DNA of 28,011 bases from Terana coerulea (lineage: Eukaryota; Basidiomycota; Agaricomycetes; Polyporales; Phanerochaetaceae): NCBI GenBank assembly GCA_024811115.1, contig JAKOGH010001157.1:1-28011 (forward strand), read 5' to 3'. Position 1 is the first letter of the stretch, and the number at the start of each line of letters is the position of its first letter. Below the pieces are notes generated by a model that searched no databases, was not told where the DNA came from, and saw only the letters and a program-made list of their open reading frames with translations. The position numbers and the translations under genes were made by a program. Of this stretch, positions 1 to 9,759 are shown one piece after another.

Positions 1-1052
1 TTCGCCGCGCGCGGACTCAGTGTGCGCGAGCCAGACGGTGACGCTTCGCAGGCGAGCAGCGACTCTGGTGTCGCACTATCCGAGGACGCAGGCGTTGTGG
101 ACCAACTCGGGCAGGGCTATCTGCTTGTGCAGTCCCGCCTGCGCGTCACCAAGGACGGCGGCCATTCCATCTTGGCCGTCAAGACGGAAGAGGCGGGTTA
201 TGCGGGCTACGCGGGTCATACAACGACGTCGGAGGCAGTGGAGGAAAGCTCCGAATGTGGGAAGTAGGTATGGGATGGATGAGCCGTCGTTGACGCCGAA
301 TGCTGGAGGGAAGGCTGCGTCGACGAGACATGTTCCGCCCACTGAGGCTGGTGCTCCCCAGAACCCCGCCCCGAATCGTCGTCTACTGCTGGGGAGGATG
401 AGCAGGCGAATGTGGCGCAGCCGCCACCTGTGCCAAACGAAGAACGGGCATTGATTCTTGCACCGCAACCTCCGTGCTTTACTGCTGCCCCGACCAGTCC
501 GGAACCTGTTTCATCCTCACTACCACTAACGGATGCAACCAACGAACCCGTTACCCCCAATCTGAGTGACGACAGGAGCAGGTTCCAGCCCTCATCGCGT
601 ATCTGCAGGAAAGACACAGCCAAGGCACTCCTCTGGTCACGGTCAAGAAAGTACGCCAGCATTTCGACCAACAGGAGCGCCACATTTACGGCGACAATTT
701 CTCCCTCGCCCTGAACGATGCGCTGAGCCTCGGCTTGGTAGAGTTCGGGAAGAAGCAAGGCGGCAACGCACGAATCTGTCTGATCCCCAATGCGCCCTAC
801 CCCTCCGAGCCCCTGCCCGTGCGCTTCGACGGAGCACATGCCAAGTTTCAACCGTTAATGAAGTATTTGACCGACCAGAAGGCCCTTGGGCCGCAGGCGG
901 AGCACATCACGGTGGCGACGCTCCTACGTCGCCTCGGTCCACAGATCGAGGAGATTGTCGCGGAGGCGGTCCGGGAGGGCATGGTTCAGCACGTTCCGAA
1001 CTCTCCCAAACCGAAAGTTATGTTGTCCCCGGATGCGCGGTTTGTATTTTGA
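1..1052 (+). CDS. 3' part of a gene with two C-terminal winged-helix-like (OST-HTH/LOTUS-like) repeats; frame disturbed
   Basis: The gene enters from the left edge. Coding-like sequence runs in frame 1 (1-~263), frame 2 (~270-370), frame 1 (~370-570) and frame 3 (~570-1052, stop TGA 1050-1052). No standard intron joins these pieces, so single-base indels or assembly errors are likely; one switch sits in a C-rich run near 365-372. The clearest part is 573-1052. It contains two similar segments, one starting PALIAYLQERHSQG and one starting FQPLMKYLTDQKALG, each followed by a V-[TA]-x-x-[LV] helix and an [ND]A/EA-x-x-x-G-[LM]-V-[EQ] helix-strand turn. This pattern recalls OST-HTH/LOTUS or related winged helices that follow NYN nuclease domains in fungal proteins; the NYN part would lie outside the window. 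The family assignment is inference. The middle region (270-570) is low-complexity and rich in Pro, Ser and Thr, as linkers are. Confidence 0.45.
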
Positions 1053-1442
1053 TTCGTGATGAGCGAGGTGATTCAGATTCTACACGACTTTGGGACAAGG
1101 TCGTTCTTCAACGGGACTCAGCGGAATGTATCATTACTATTAGCACTAGTACCATTGGATACCCTACACGTTATTCCAAACGTTTACGTTCTTCCTCTCA
1201 TGTATGCCTACAGAACTCTTTGCCTCGTGGGCTACTGCCATTTGTTTTTGACGTCGTGTACCAGTAACATCCCCTTCCTAAAATATACTTATCCTACCGC
1301 GTCCTGCGACTCAGAGCCCGAAATGTAAGCGCCCATAGTCCATAAAGCGTTCGGCTCGGTTTGTTCAACTCTCTCGTCTTCCACGTCGACGCACGTCCCT
1401 GGAACGACTTTTCTCTCGCGCAGGTCGCCTGGCAGCATGCTT
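1053..1442. other. Intergenic / 3' flank, no gene seen
   Basis: AT-richer sequence after the stop at 1052. The overlapping short ORFs on both strands have no family-like features. The 5' exon of the next gene may begin inside the last 80 bases. Confidence 0.4.
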
Positions 1443-1634
1443 TCCCTCTCTCTGTCTCCACGAACCTGCTCAGACGTCCCAAGCTCCCGCTGGGCGCGTC
1501 GAGCAAAGCGGCGCCGACGGTCTCGCTCTCGAACACGAACGCCGAACGTGACGCGACGCCGGAGAGCTTCATTCCGTTCCCTTCTGCTCCTATACAGTGT
1601 CCTGCCGGCGAACAGGGTTTGCGAGGATGTGGAG

Positions 1635-2585
1635 ATGGCGACAGAGGAGGAGGAGGAGCATGTGTCGTCGTTGGCTGAGCCATGGCACGTTGGCCTCGCT
1701 CGCAGGCACCGACGGTCGTGTCTGGCCACGTCGTTCGTGCACAGAGACGGCCACGCGATGCCAAAGCCGTCTTTTCAGGACGCCTCGGACGGCCAGCGCG
1801 CGTCGGAGGGCGGCGTGCCCGTGCGGAAGCGCAAGCTAGCGAACAAACGCGTGAAGGTACCGAGTCCCAGTTCGCCCATGCCGCGACGGAAGAAGGCAAA
1901 GAAAGCGAGCAAGAAGCAGGTTGCTGACCTGCTGTTCACCGTAACGCTGCATAGGAGCATCTTATCACACCTCCGCAGGGTGACCGTGTTCTCGCTTGCG
2001 CAGTCCGACACGGACGACGACGCAGACGAAGCCGCGTTCGTGCTCCATCTACAGGACAAGCTGCTCGTTGAGCGGCTCTGGCGCGGCCTCGTCGACCAAG
2101 GCCTGCATCCTGTCCCGCTTCTTTCTCCCATCATTTCTTCCTACCCCACCGAGACGGACCCATTCGCTGTCATCCCGGAACGTGTCGACCACGTCTTCCA
2201 GACCGAGCCTCTCTGTCCCGAGGCCATCACAGGCCTCCCAACGCCACCACTTTCTCCTAGCACATCCTCTCATCCTTCTTCTTCCGCCCCTATATACATT
2301 CCCGCGCCAACCGCGGTCGCCAACGACGACTTCGGCATGGGCATTTCGTCCCAGAGCTCCGCTCGCGCGGGCATGCTGCCCACCCCACCCGCCACGCCGC
2401 ACGAAGCTGGCGCCGACGTCCTCGCCATCCCGCAGCTCGTCGCGTCACTCATCCTGCGCCACCGGGAGCGCAGCACGACGCGCCCGCGCGCCGGCTCCGC
2501 TTGCAGCGCAAGCGTCCGAGGGGAGCGCGGCCGGTCGCCGCTCGCGAACTACGTCCTTACGCCCATCACATGCGAGAGTGCATGA
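1635..2585 (+). CDS. Hypothetical basic nuclear protein with two Cdc4/Fbw7-type phosphodegron-like motifs
   Basis: I do not recognise the family. One frame stays open from 1437 to the stop at 2583-2585. ATG candidates are 1635 (followed by an acidic run, MATEEEEE) and 1758. A 63-nt in-frame intron is likely at 1941-2003 (GTAACG...GCGCAG); removing it deletes a segment unlike its surroundings. The N-terminal half has basic clusters that look like nuclear localisation signals (PVRKRKLANKRVK, PRRKKAKKASKK). The C-terminal half is Ser/Pro-rich and carries LPTPPLSPS (2235-2261) and LPTPPATP (2376-2399), both fitting the Cdc4/Fbw7 degron pattern. The sequence 1443-1600 also has coding-like codon use but in the frame one base earlier, so the true 5' end may be another exon or a +1 indel lies near 1600. 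A decayed copy of the 3' end is at 4552-4811. Confidence 0.55.
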   Translation: MATEEEEEHVSSLAEPWHVGLARRHRRSCLATSFVHRDGHAMPKPSFQDASDGQRASEGGVPVRKRKLANKRVKVPSPSSPMPRRKKAKKASKKQVADLLFTVTLHRSILSHLRRVTVFSLAQSDTDDDADEAAFVLHLQDKLLVERLWRGLVDQGLHPVPLLSPIISSYPTETDPFAVIPERVDHVFQTEPLCPEAITGLPTPPLSPSTSSHPSSSAPIYIPAPTAVANDDFGMGISSQSSARAGMLPTPPATPHEAGADVLAIPQLVASLILRHRERSTTRPRAGSACSASVRGERGRSPLANYVLTPITCESA

Positions 2586-3421
2586 TCGCACGAAGATCCG
2601 TTACGCCGACGCTAGATGCCACGAGCTATTCACGTACCGTCACACTTCTCACAATCTCTTCATGCCATATACTCAGCGCATCGCAGCATCATTTAATTCT
2701 CCCAGCTGGCTTCGCCCACTTCCACTCATCGCACCCGCATCCGCATCCACCATGTAACCATACCATGTGCCATACTCTTTCTATAAAACTCCCTCCTTAC
2801 TTTGCCTGGATCTACTGCACCGGACGCAGATGGACCTCAGACGCGGTTCTCGTATCCTCGCGCACTTGTACTGTATAATCAAGCAGCTACTCCTTGGAGA
2901 GCGTTCATATTCATTCACTTGTCTTGGTTTCCATCCAATGGACTCATTTCCAGTTCTCTGTGCCTCTGCAGCATGCCACTGACAAGTTGGCCGGTGTGTG
3001 CAGGAGGGAATGAGCTGATCTGATTGGTTCACGCTCTTGAGTTCCCAGGGTCCCGTCATTTGGTGATCGATGCTCGTTGACCCACTGACACCGCAGACTC
3101 AGTTCGTATCATCACAGGTGACAGTACTTGTTGACTCAAAAGCAGACAGAGAACGAACGTTGGAAAGTACCAGTTATCCCCTGCTTCAAACTTCTCATAT
3201 GAATATGAAAGCAGATCCAAGCTCGCAGCCTTCTATAGCTAGTTGCCCACCATCATATCATTGTATACAGTTGGTGTTCTATGCAACGTCCTAAGCAATC
3301 AGGTGCGAATGCACAACTCAGGAGGCAGACGTGCAGACGAACACTACAAAAATCATGGTTACGGTGGGTGGGCCACCCGCTGGGCATGGCTAGTACTGGT
3401 AGCTGCTTGCCATCGCCGTAC
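2586..3421. other. Intergenic, no gene seen
   Basis: This is the 3' flank between two convergent genes (plus-strand gene ending 2585, minus-strand gene ending 3422). It is AT-richer with only short overlapping ORFs. A few CATCCGCATCC-type short repeats occur near 2735-2755. No transposon ends or RNA genes were recognised. Confidence 0.4.
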
Positions 3422-4407
3422 TTAATCCCGAATGCCACAGAAATTCAATAGCTTGATCTCCTCCGAGGTAGGGTTCGGATAGCTAAACATCCCTGTGCGA
3501 ACAGCGGTACCGAGCTCAATATTGAATTCAGCCTCCAGCTGCTCCCGATACTGGAGGGTCGGAGCGTGTGCCTCGCCGGATGGGTGCGGGGTACTGCCGG
3601 CAGGGAGCAGCACCGCGCAAGGACTCAAAATGGGTGGAAAGCATCGCGTACACGGCCCTAACGGCGAGTGGGCTTCCCGTTCGGAAGGCTACCATGGAAA
3701 GACGGTGAGATCGATGTACTGCACTCGTGGTGAGCAACGCACCTTTATTCCGAAATAGCAGAAATTCACGCCGAACTAGGATTCTGTTAGTTCAGGATCT
3801 TCTTTGCGCCTTCAAGCGTACTCACGATTGGGCTCAATGCGCAATGCATGCGCTTCGAGAGCTGGTAGGCCCGCATGGATCTATAACCAATGAATACTTT
3901 CAGGCAAGTTTCATGGTAGGACATCATGCACACATACAACATAATCGACGTCTGCCGTTTCAGCCAGCAGCTTTTGCTGGTAGAGGAGTTGAGGGAAGGT
4001 TGAAATTTCGGATCAGCGTAAGGTAGCTACGGTGGATGAATATCACCTCGTTCTCGCGAGGGACTCGCGGAGGGTGCTGCAGCCGCCTCTTGGGTCCATC
4101 CTTTGCCGCATATGGCCTTGTGGGGAGTTGGTCTTCCGTTGTTCCAATCCTCCCGTTGGCACTCCCTACGAGGCTCGTCAAGAAATTGGAAAGGCTCGAC
4201 ATGAGTGGTGACGCACTTTGAACAGTACATTATCCTCCGTCCTCGCTTCGAACATTTCGTGCAAGCGCGCAGCTGCTGGCCCGGAGTACATAGATGGAGG
4301 AACTCTCGAATATCAATATTAAGCTGTTCCACTGGTTAAGCACCTCACGAAAACATGCTTTCAGCACTATATACAGTCTCTAGATACCCATAATACCTGC
4401 TACTTAC
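3422..4407 (-). CDS. MYND-type zinc-finger protein, many tiny exons; 5' end not resolved
   Basis: The zinc finger is encoded by exon 4217-4323 and the exon starting at 4165. Removal of a 51-nt intron (4166-4216, GTGCGT...CGTAG) joins RACTKCSKRGRRIMYCSK to ECQREDW, followed by PHKAIC, a typical MYND core. MYND fingers usually bind proline-rich partners. An upstream intron fits at 4324-4407 (GTAAGT...GAACAG, branch CTTAAC), so the first Cys pair and start codon lie further right and are unresolved. Downstream introns that keep frame are 3881-3937 (GTATGT), 3776-3825 (GTGAGT), 3689-3742 (GTGCGT) and 3594-3651 (GTACGC). They leave exons 3938-3976, 3826-3880, 3743-3775, 3652-3688 and 3422-3593, ending SEEIKLLNFCGIRD. 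The junction between the finger exon (ends about 4050-4060) and exon 3976 is out of phase by one base in my reading, so a different donor or an indel is possible there. Confidence 0.75.
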
Positions 4408-4551
4408 GCTACAACGACATCCGAAACTGTTCAGAGAATAAGTATTGCTTGTGTCCTCAGGAGTCAGCTCAGGATGCCTACGATCACTAGCACGTACGAC
4501 TCACACCGTTCCTTATAGCCATGTTCTCTCAGTGACATTTTCCCTGCCCCG

Positions 4552-4811
4552 CCTACCGTAGTCGCGGTTGAGCATGGGCATTCCGTTCAAGGGTTGAGCA
4601 TGCGTCAGCGGCGCCGGCATTGATACTACCTACCCCGCCCGCCATACAGTGCGACGCCAGTGCGGACATACTCGCGACCCCCGGCTTCTCAAGCTATCCC
4701 TCCCGCTTCGCTGGGGCGCAACGCCACTCGCCTGCGGTTCGACATCGTGCTCGATCGCCGCTCGCGAACTACATCTTCATGCCCGCATACGCGGGTTGGC
4801 CATCACATTGA
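4552..4811 (+). pseudogene. Decayed duplicate of the 3' end of the 1635-2585 gene
   Basis: The sequence aligns with about 2304-2585. Shared landmarks in order are an APTAVA-like start (CCGCCTACCGTAGTCGC against CGCCAACCGCGGTCGC), GCATGGGCATT, the LPTPPA motif, an A-D-[IV]-L-A block and the RSPLANY[IV] C-terminus. The intervening sequence is full of substitutions and indels, there is no start codon, and a TGA precedes the degron segment. Only the last 63 codons remain open (4620-4811). It stands alone about 2 kb from the parent gene in the same orientation, so it is a partial local duplication that has decayed. Confidence 0.75.
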
Positions 4812-5244
4812 TACCTGTGTATGGGACCATTCAGTTCTGGTCACAAACTGGATCCCGCATGATACGCACCCTCTATGAGAGCGGGCGCAATGGCGTCCCT
4901 GCACTGGAGGTGTAGCCTGTCTCAGCTAGGTGAACAGCTCAATGCCCTTTATATGAACCCATGATCCCTCTCTTTGTGTAGCGGAGTGTTGCCCCTTTTT
5001 CTTCACCAAGTCCATGACTAGCTCCTCTGCCATGGCTTCGGGGGCTCGGGCTGGTGGCGGACTGCAGCGGGGCGGCCATGCTCGGCCAGCAGCTTCGTAG
5101 TCACCGCACCGACGCCTCTCTAACACAGGAAGGTTAACCCTTGTATTGCGACATTTCAAGTCCCATCTTGCGAGCAGCCAGTGATTGGAGCAAGTTTGCC
5201 AACGTGAGCGGTGGATGTCATGGTCGTGGTATTAGGGAAGAGTT
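4812..5244. other. Intergenic, promoter side of the DUF92 gene
   Basis: A minus-strand ORF of 77 codons (4926-5159) is GC-rich but shows no recognisable motif. I do not support it as a gene. No repeat ends were seen. Confidence 0.35.
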
Positions 5245-6432
5245 ATGGGCGCCAATAAACTCGGCTGGAACCATCATCTTCCTCTCGTCGACTTCGACAT
5301 TCTCCTCAAAATGACACGAATTTCTGGATTCCCCATGATACCGTTTCTTTTGGCTGTGTACCTCGGCTTTAGCGGTGTACGCAAAGGCTCGCTGTCACCC
5401 TCAGGCGGGCTCGCTGCCTTCGTTGTAGGCTTCACGATGATGGCCGTACCCCTCCGCACATTCGGTGTCTCTCTCATCGTGTTCTACCTCGTGGGCTCGA
5501 GAGCTACGAAGGTGGGAAAGGAGCTGAAGGCGAAGCTGGAAGAGGGACATCAGGAAGCGGGGTACAGAAGCGCAAGTCAGGTGGTGTGCAACTCTCTGTC
5601 TGCGTTCGTCGCATCGCTGCTCTGGAGTGCGGCCCATGTGCCGGGCTCGCTGGCAGCAAGGGTGCTCAACCCCTTCATTGTACTGCCGGAGGTGACCTAT
5701 GACTCGAGCGAGTGGTGTGCCCTTACACCCACGGGAGCCAGCTGGAGCCGCGCATTGCTTTTCGTGACTTTGGGGTGAGTCCTCCGTTCCGAGCGCGTTG
5801 GTACCGCATTCATGACGTGCAAAACATGTAGGCACTTTGCGTGCTGCCTCGGGGACACTCTGGCGTCAGAACTTGGAATTTTGTCGCGCTCTCCGCCTCG
5901 GCTGATCACCACCTTCAAGCCTGTGCCTCCGGGCACGAACGGCGGTATGTCGGCCACAGGCACCCTCGCGTCGCTGGCCGGCGGGCTCATCATGGGAGTG
6001 TCAATGTCGGTCTCTTTACTTCTCGAAAGCGGTGCTTGCCGCCGACAGTGGTCCGACGTCGTACTGCCGCTCCTTGGATGGGGCGCCCTTGCCGGCGTCT
6101 TCGGCTCATTGGTAAGTCAGAGAAATAAGTCTGTATCTGGAGCTGACGAAAGCACTCGCGTGCGCTTTGCAGATTGACTCTCTCATGGGTGCCACCATTC
6201 AGCAGACAAAGTACTCGTCGAGTACAAAACGGATCTATACAGATGAGTCGCCAAAGCCCACCTCGAATACCGGCGTCCAAGTTATCAGTGGAGTAGACCT
6301 GCTAAGTAATAGTCAGGTACTGTGTCTCTGAATCAGTTTTTATGTGTTACTCTTACTGAGCGCGGCTATTTGCAGGTGAACCTGACCTCGTCCGTAATTA
6401 CAGCCGTCGCACTAGGCGTTCTAGCTTCATAA
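5245..6432 (+). CDS. TMEM19-like integral membrane protein, DUF92 family
   Basis: Four exons join without any frame problem: 5245-5774, 5832-6111, 6173-6316 and 6376-6432. The introns are 57, 61 and 59 nt, each with good borders (GTGAGT/TAG, GTAAGT/CAG, GTACTG/CAG). The product is 336 residues, the usual size for this family. Hallmarks are the N-terminal VRKGSLSPSG motif, CCLGDTLASELG (about residues 181-192) and RLITTFKPVPPGTNGG (about 200-215), then SLMGATIQQT near the end. Several hydrophobic segments predict a polytopic membrane protein. Function in fungi is not known to me; a plant DUF92 member (VTE6) is a phytyl-phosphate kinase, so a role in isoprenoid-alcohol phosphate metabolism is possible but inferred. 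An alternative start at 5311 lies directly before the first conserved hydrophobic segment. Confidence 0.92.
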
Positions 6433-6672
6433 ATCGAATATAATCCTCGTGAAACGCTCTCTGTCGCGCCTCATACTGTTAAGGTTTGCCGCCAAGCGGG
6501 CATGCGAGGGGATTCCGGCGATCCTACCGAGCGATCGGAGTGTGTCGGTCACAATGCATCGGCGACATCCATGTCCCGCTAATTCCTATCCAGGCAGAGG
6601 TACAGAAGCTTATTGCAAGCTGATACTTAACTCCAGCACGTCGCGACGCAACGTATCTCACTCGCGTCAACC
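6433..6672. other. Short intergenic spacer
   Basis: This 240-bp stretch lies between the DUF92 stop and the ATG of the 7-TM gene on the same strand. It should hold the 3' end of the first and the promoter of the second. No clear TATA box was seen. Confidence 0.4.
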
Positions 6673-7918
6673 ATGGTCAGCGATTCTAGCTTCCCCGTCG
6701 ATGAGGCGCAAATCGTCACACTCTTTCTCGAGGCGGTCACCTATGGCGTTTACCTTGTGACCGTGGGGATGGTTGCTCACAGCTTATACGGGCGTTCCGC
6801 AGATGGTCACAGGAAGACAACATTACCCCTTGTTACAGTCGCTGTTCTAATGTTCATCATCACGACGCTGGATATTCTACTTTCTCTCATGCAAAACTTG
6901 AGGGCGTTCATCTTCTACAAGGGTTCTGGCGGAGCCGAAGTAGCACTCGACGATACCTCCTACTGGCTTGTGGTGATAAAGGTCAGTGACTATCGGTCAT
7001 TAATTTATCTTGTGGAGGCCGACTCAAGGCAATGTTCTACAGATTGCAGACCTCCAAGCAATGTCCCTCATCGGCGATGGTGTGCTAGTGCGGCTTAGTT
7101 TTCCTCATGCGCACCTGGATATGATACTCACTGTGGGGCAGATATACCGTTGCTGGATCGTCTTCGCGCGCAAGTGGAAATACATCTCGTTACCGGTCAT
7201 CCTGTGGACTGGTAGTGCGGCTACATCCGCTGTCTACGCTCACGCCATTGCGACTGCGGGGATAGCCGACCGCGCCGAAAAGCGGAAAGCGGCCCATATG
7301 CTCTTGTCGTTCCTCATCCTTACTTTAGTCATTAATGTGTTAACAACAGGTGAGTCTGGCCTTGGTTGTTTACATGTCCCCGCTGCTGCTGAAGCTCCTT
7401 AGGGTTAATTGTATGGCGGATTCAACGCATAGACAAGGAGACGACAAGGATAATAGCTCTACAAAAGACTGGGCGGACAAGGCTAGCAAATGCCATTCGC
7501 ATCATTGTAGAATCCGGTGCCTTGTATACTTTCTTTGTGGTCCTCACCGTAGTGGCCGAACTGGCATGGAAAAATGCCGTCTACCCTGTGTCCGACATGG
7601 TAGGCCTTCCCTCGGGCTTACATAAGTGAATAATGCTCTGACTGCTGAGAACTGTCATAGATGCTCGTCGTCGTCGGTATCTCCTTCAATTTGATCATTA
7701 TTCGTGTGGGACGGGGAACTGTAGTGGGCGGGACGTTCGAGCACCAAATCTCCGCGAATACAATCCCGCTCAAGTTTCGGCAGAGCTTCTTTGCAACCCA
7801 TCCGTCCTTCACGCACGAGGATTCCGAGGCGCTGGGAACGACATCCACGAATGTCGAAGCTCAACTTTTCCATACCGTAGAAGGTGGATCGACTGTCATG
7901 TCAGACGAGGTAGCATAA
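6673..7918 (+). CDS. Seven-transmembrane protein of an unnamed agaricomycete family (unit A, intact)
   Basis: Five exons join cleanly: 6673-6981, 7043-7087, 7142-7349, 7403-7599 and 7661-7918 (introns 61, 54, 53, 61 nt). They encode 338 residues. Hydrophobic segments in order: EAVTYGVYLVTVGMV; LVTVAVLMFIITTLDILL; a segment ending LIGDGVLIYRCWIVF; the LPVILW region; LILTLVINVLTTGLIVW; ESGALYTFFVVLTVV; and LVVVGISFNLIIIRV. This gives seven helices and a roughly 75-residue polar, probably cytosolic tail. The signature IYRCW spans the exon 2/3 junction. The layout resembles fungal orphan 7-TM receptors, but I know no assigned function or ligand. The disrupted paralogue at 14684-17337 has the same exon phases and identical lengths for exons 2, 3 and 4, which supports the gene model. 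Confidence 0.88.
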
Positions 7919-8644
7919 CAATGCGATCGTTGCACTCCGGCTTTTCGCTCCCAGTCCGTACTACTGTACATCATCTATCTGGGCTGTCTCAAGCAACTAG
8001 AACTTCAATGGCACAGGTGCTTGCATTGACATTCTCGCCTGTCTGGGCTCTCGATTTAGTCAATTTTGTATGCGAACTTTCAACTCAGTTGCACTAGAGT
8101 AGCGCTCGCAACTCGTTTATGCCTTGGTCTCAGCTCTCCCCAACTTGTATCGTCACAACAACATCCGTCGACTCACAGCACATACATATTGCGCATTGGT
8201 ACGTGTAAACCATGACTTGCTTCAAACGTCTGATATAGAACCGGATCCAAGCTCAGGTGCAGACGGCGATCGTTATCAGAGAGAAAGGCTGACGCGATCA
8301 TCAGCAAAACGTACAAGCGCTGACGACTGATGAGCGCTGACGAGCACTGAGAGCACTGACGAACGGTTTGGAACCGAAGTTCGAGCCCTGCTGAAGCCGG
8401 ACTTTTACTAGATTTTGTATTTTCTTAGTTCCTCATGTTTCATAAACTATGCTGGACGCGAATGATGATGGTTTACTCACCGAAGCTTTGCTGCAAGAGT
8501 CGGATGCAAAGGGGTCAAAACGTCTGAGAGCTCTCAAAACGACTACTGAGACTGACGAGCTGACGGCACTGAAGGGACTGAAGCGCGCTGAGATGGCTTC
8601 ATCAGTACCTGTCAGTACCGTTCAGCGCCAATGCAACTTTGCTG
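7919..8644. other. Spacer between the 7-TM gene and the F-box pseudogene, with a CTGA-rich block
   Basis: 7919-8295 shows nothing recognisable. From about 8300 to 8632 the sequence is packed with CTGA/TCAG motifs (see the separate repeat entry). No convincing gene; the ORF at 8449-8727 lies inside the repeat-rich block and is not supported. Confidence 0.4.
8306..8632. repeat. Candidate short element with CTGA-rich ends
   Basis: The left part (from AGCGCTGACGACTGATGAGC near 8316) is a run of CTGA motifs. The right part (to TTCAGCGCC near 8630) also ends in GCGCTGA when read on the other strand. Both ends therefore share a GCGCTGA terminus followed by clustered ACTGA/CTGAC motifs, as in the subterminal repeats of non-autonomous DNA transposons. 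No target-site duplication was found, so this remains a candidate. Confidence 0.3.
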
Positions 8645-9092
8645 ATGATGGATGTAACTCGAGCATTGCCCCCGGAGATTATGGACAGATGCCTTTCGTT
8701 CCTGGATCGTATATTGGAGGCCTATGAGATTGATCGAGGTGCTCTCTCGCTCGAGACACAATCCAGACGGAACCTCAAGACCTGTTCCCTCGTGTGCGCG
8801 AGGTGGACTGGCATCGCGCGCCGCCGGCTTTTCCGCGTTGTCGGTGTCCGCTTCCAACAGCTTCCTTTCAACCCGGATAATTGTTGGACTTACGACCAGC
8901 CTCTCGTCACGTTCGGAGAATTCCTGGCAGCGAACCCAACCATCGCAAACAGCATCTGCCATTTACGACTGCATACGCTACAGTCGAATGTAGCACTGGT
9001 CAACTCCCCCAATTTGCGAGGTGCCCCGATATATTCTCGCAAGCATTCTGCATCGTCTGCCCCAGCTTAGTACCCTCAGTCTGATGCATGTC

Positions 9093-9759
9093 TAGTGTTG
9101 CCAAAGTTCAGTTCAGCTCGGTGGTTCAGAACTAGAACCAATGAACTAAACCGAGTGGTTCAGTTTGGTTCAGTTCTAGTTCGGCCTCTAGGTAACTTGG
9201 TTTGGTTCTTGGTTCGGAGCATGGCTGTCATGCTCGAACCAAGTTCGAACTGGTTCGAACCATGAACTATGTACATATTATGCAGTGTATTTGTACTGGG
9301 ATTCATGAGAAAAGTACATGAACTTACTTACTGTAGCATGTCTAAACTTTTCTTTCATCATTGTGCTTGTAAACTGAGCACCAAATGTCACTCTGCTTAT
9401 GTTTTGGTGTATACATGATGCCATCAATAGCTGCCAAAAATGGCAACTGGCAGCCTTTATCAGACACTGAGCTTCAAAACGTTATAATATAAGGCTTTTG
9501 CACCATACAAACCCTTCTAGATGTCAATATATAACTCTATTATGATCTACCATTGCAATTATACTAATTTGACAGAGTAAAGCAGATATATACATGGTTC
9601 AATGGTTCGAACCAGTTCGAGCTCTGAACTGAACCAACTGAACCAGTTCATGCTGATTCGGTTCAGTTTGGTTCTGGTTCGGCTATTAAACACTTGGTTC
9701 TGGTTCTGGTTCTGACAAAACGGGCCCGAACTGAACTGAACTGAACTTCGGCAACACTA
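9093..9759. mobile_element. hAT-like non-autonomous DNA transposon, 667 bp
   Basis: Terminal inverted repeats begin TAGTGTTGCC and agree for about 24 bp with one mismatch (AAAGTTCAG against GAAGTTCAG). The flanking 8-bp duplication is TGCATGTC (9085-9092) and TGCATGTT (9760-9767), with one difference. An 8-bp duplication and a TAGNG terminus are hAT superfamily features. Both ends are dense in GGTTC/GAACC subterminal motifs, and the core is AT-rich with no transposase. Cutting it out restores the reading CTG-ATG-CAT-GTT of the F-box paralogue alignment. The insertion was therefore into an exon. Confidence 0.85.

Noticed and set aside
1289..1899. Long minus-strand ORFs rich in Arg
   Set aside because: They are antisense to the Ser/Pro/Arg-rich plus-strand coding region, and the composition reflects high GC rather than a domain.
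3598..3640. A frameshift at the end of the MYND gene
   Set aside because: A 58-nt intron at 3594-3651 (GTACGC...GGCAG) joins the two frames in phase, so no lesion is needed there.
4926..5159. A 77-codon minus-strand ORF upstream of the DUF92 gene
   Set aside because: No motif, no intron support, GC-driven openness; could not be supported.
9160..9260. GGTTCGAACC-like strings resembling a tRNA T-loop
   Set aside because: They are repeated many times as subterminal motifs of the hAT-like element, and no cloverleaf can be built around them.
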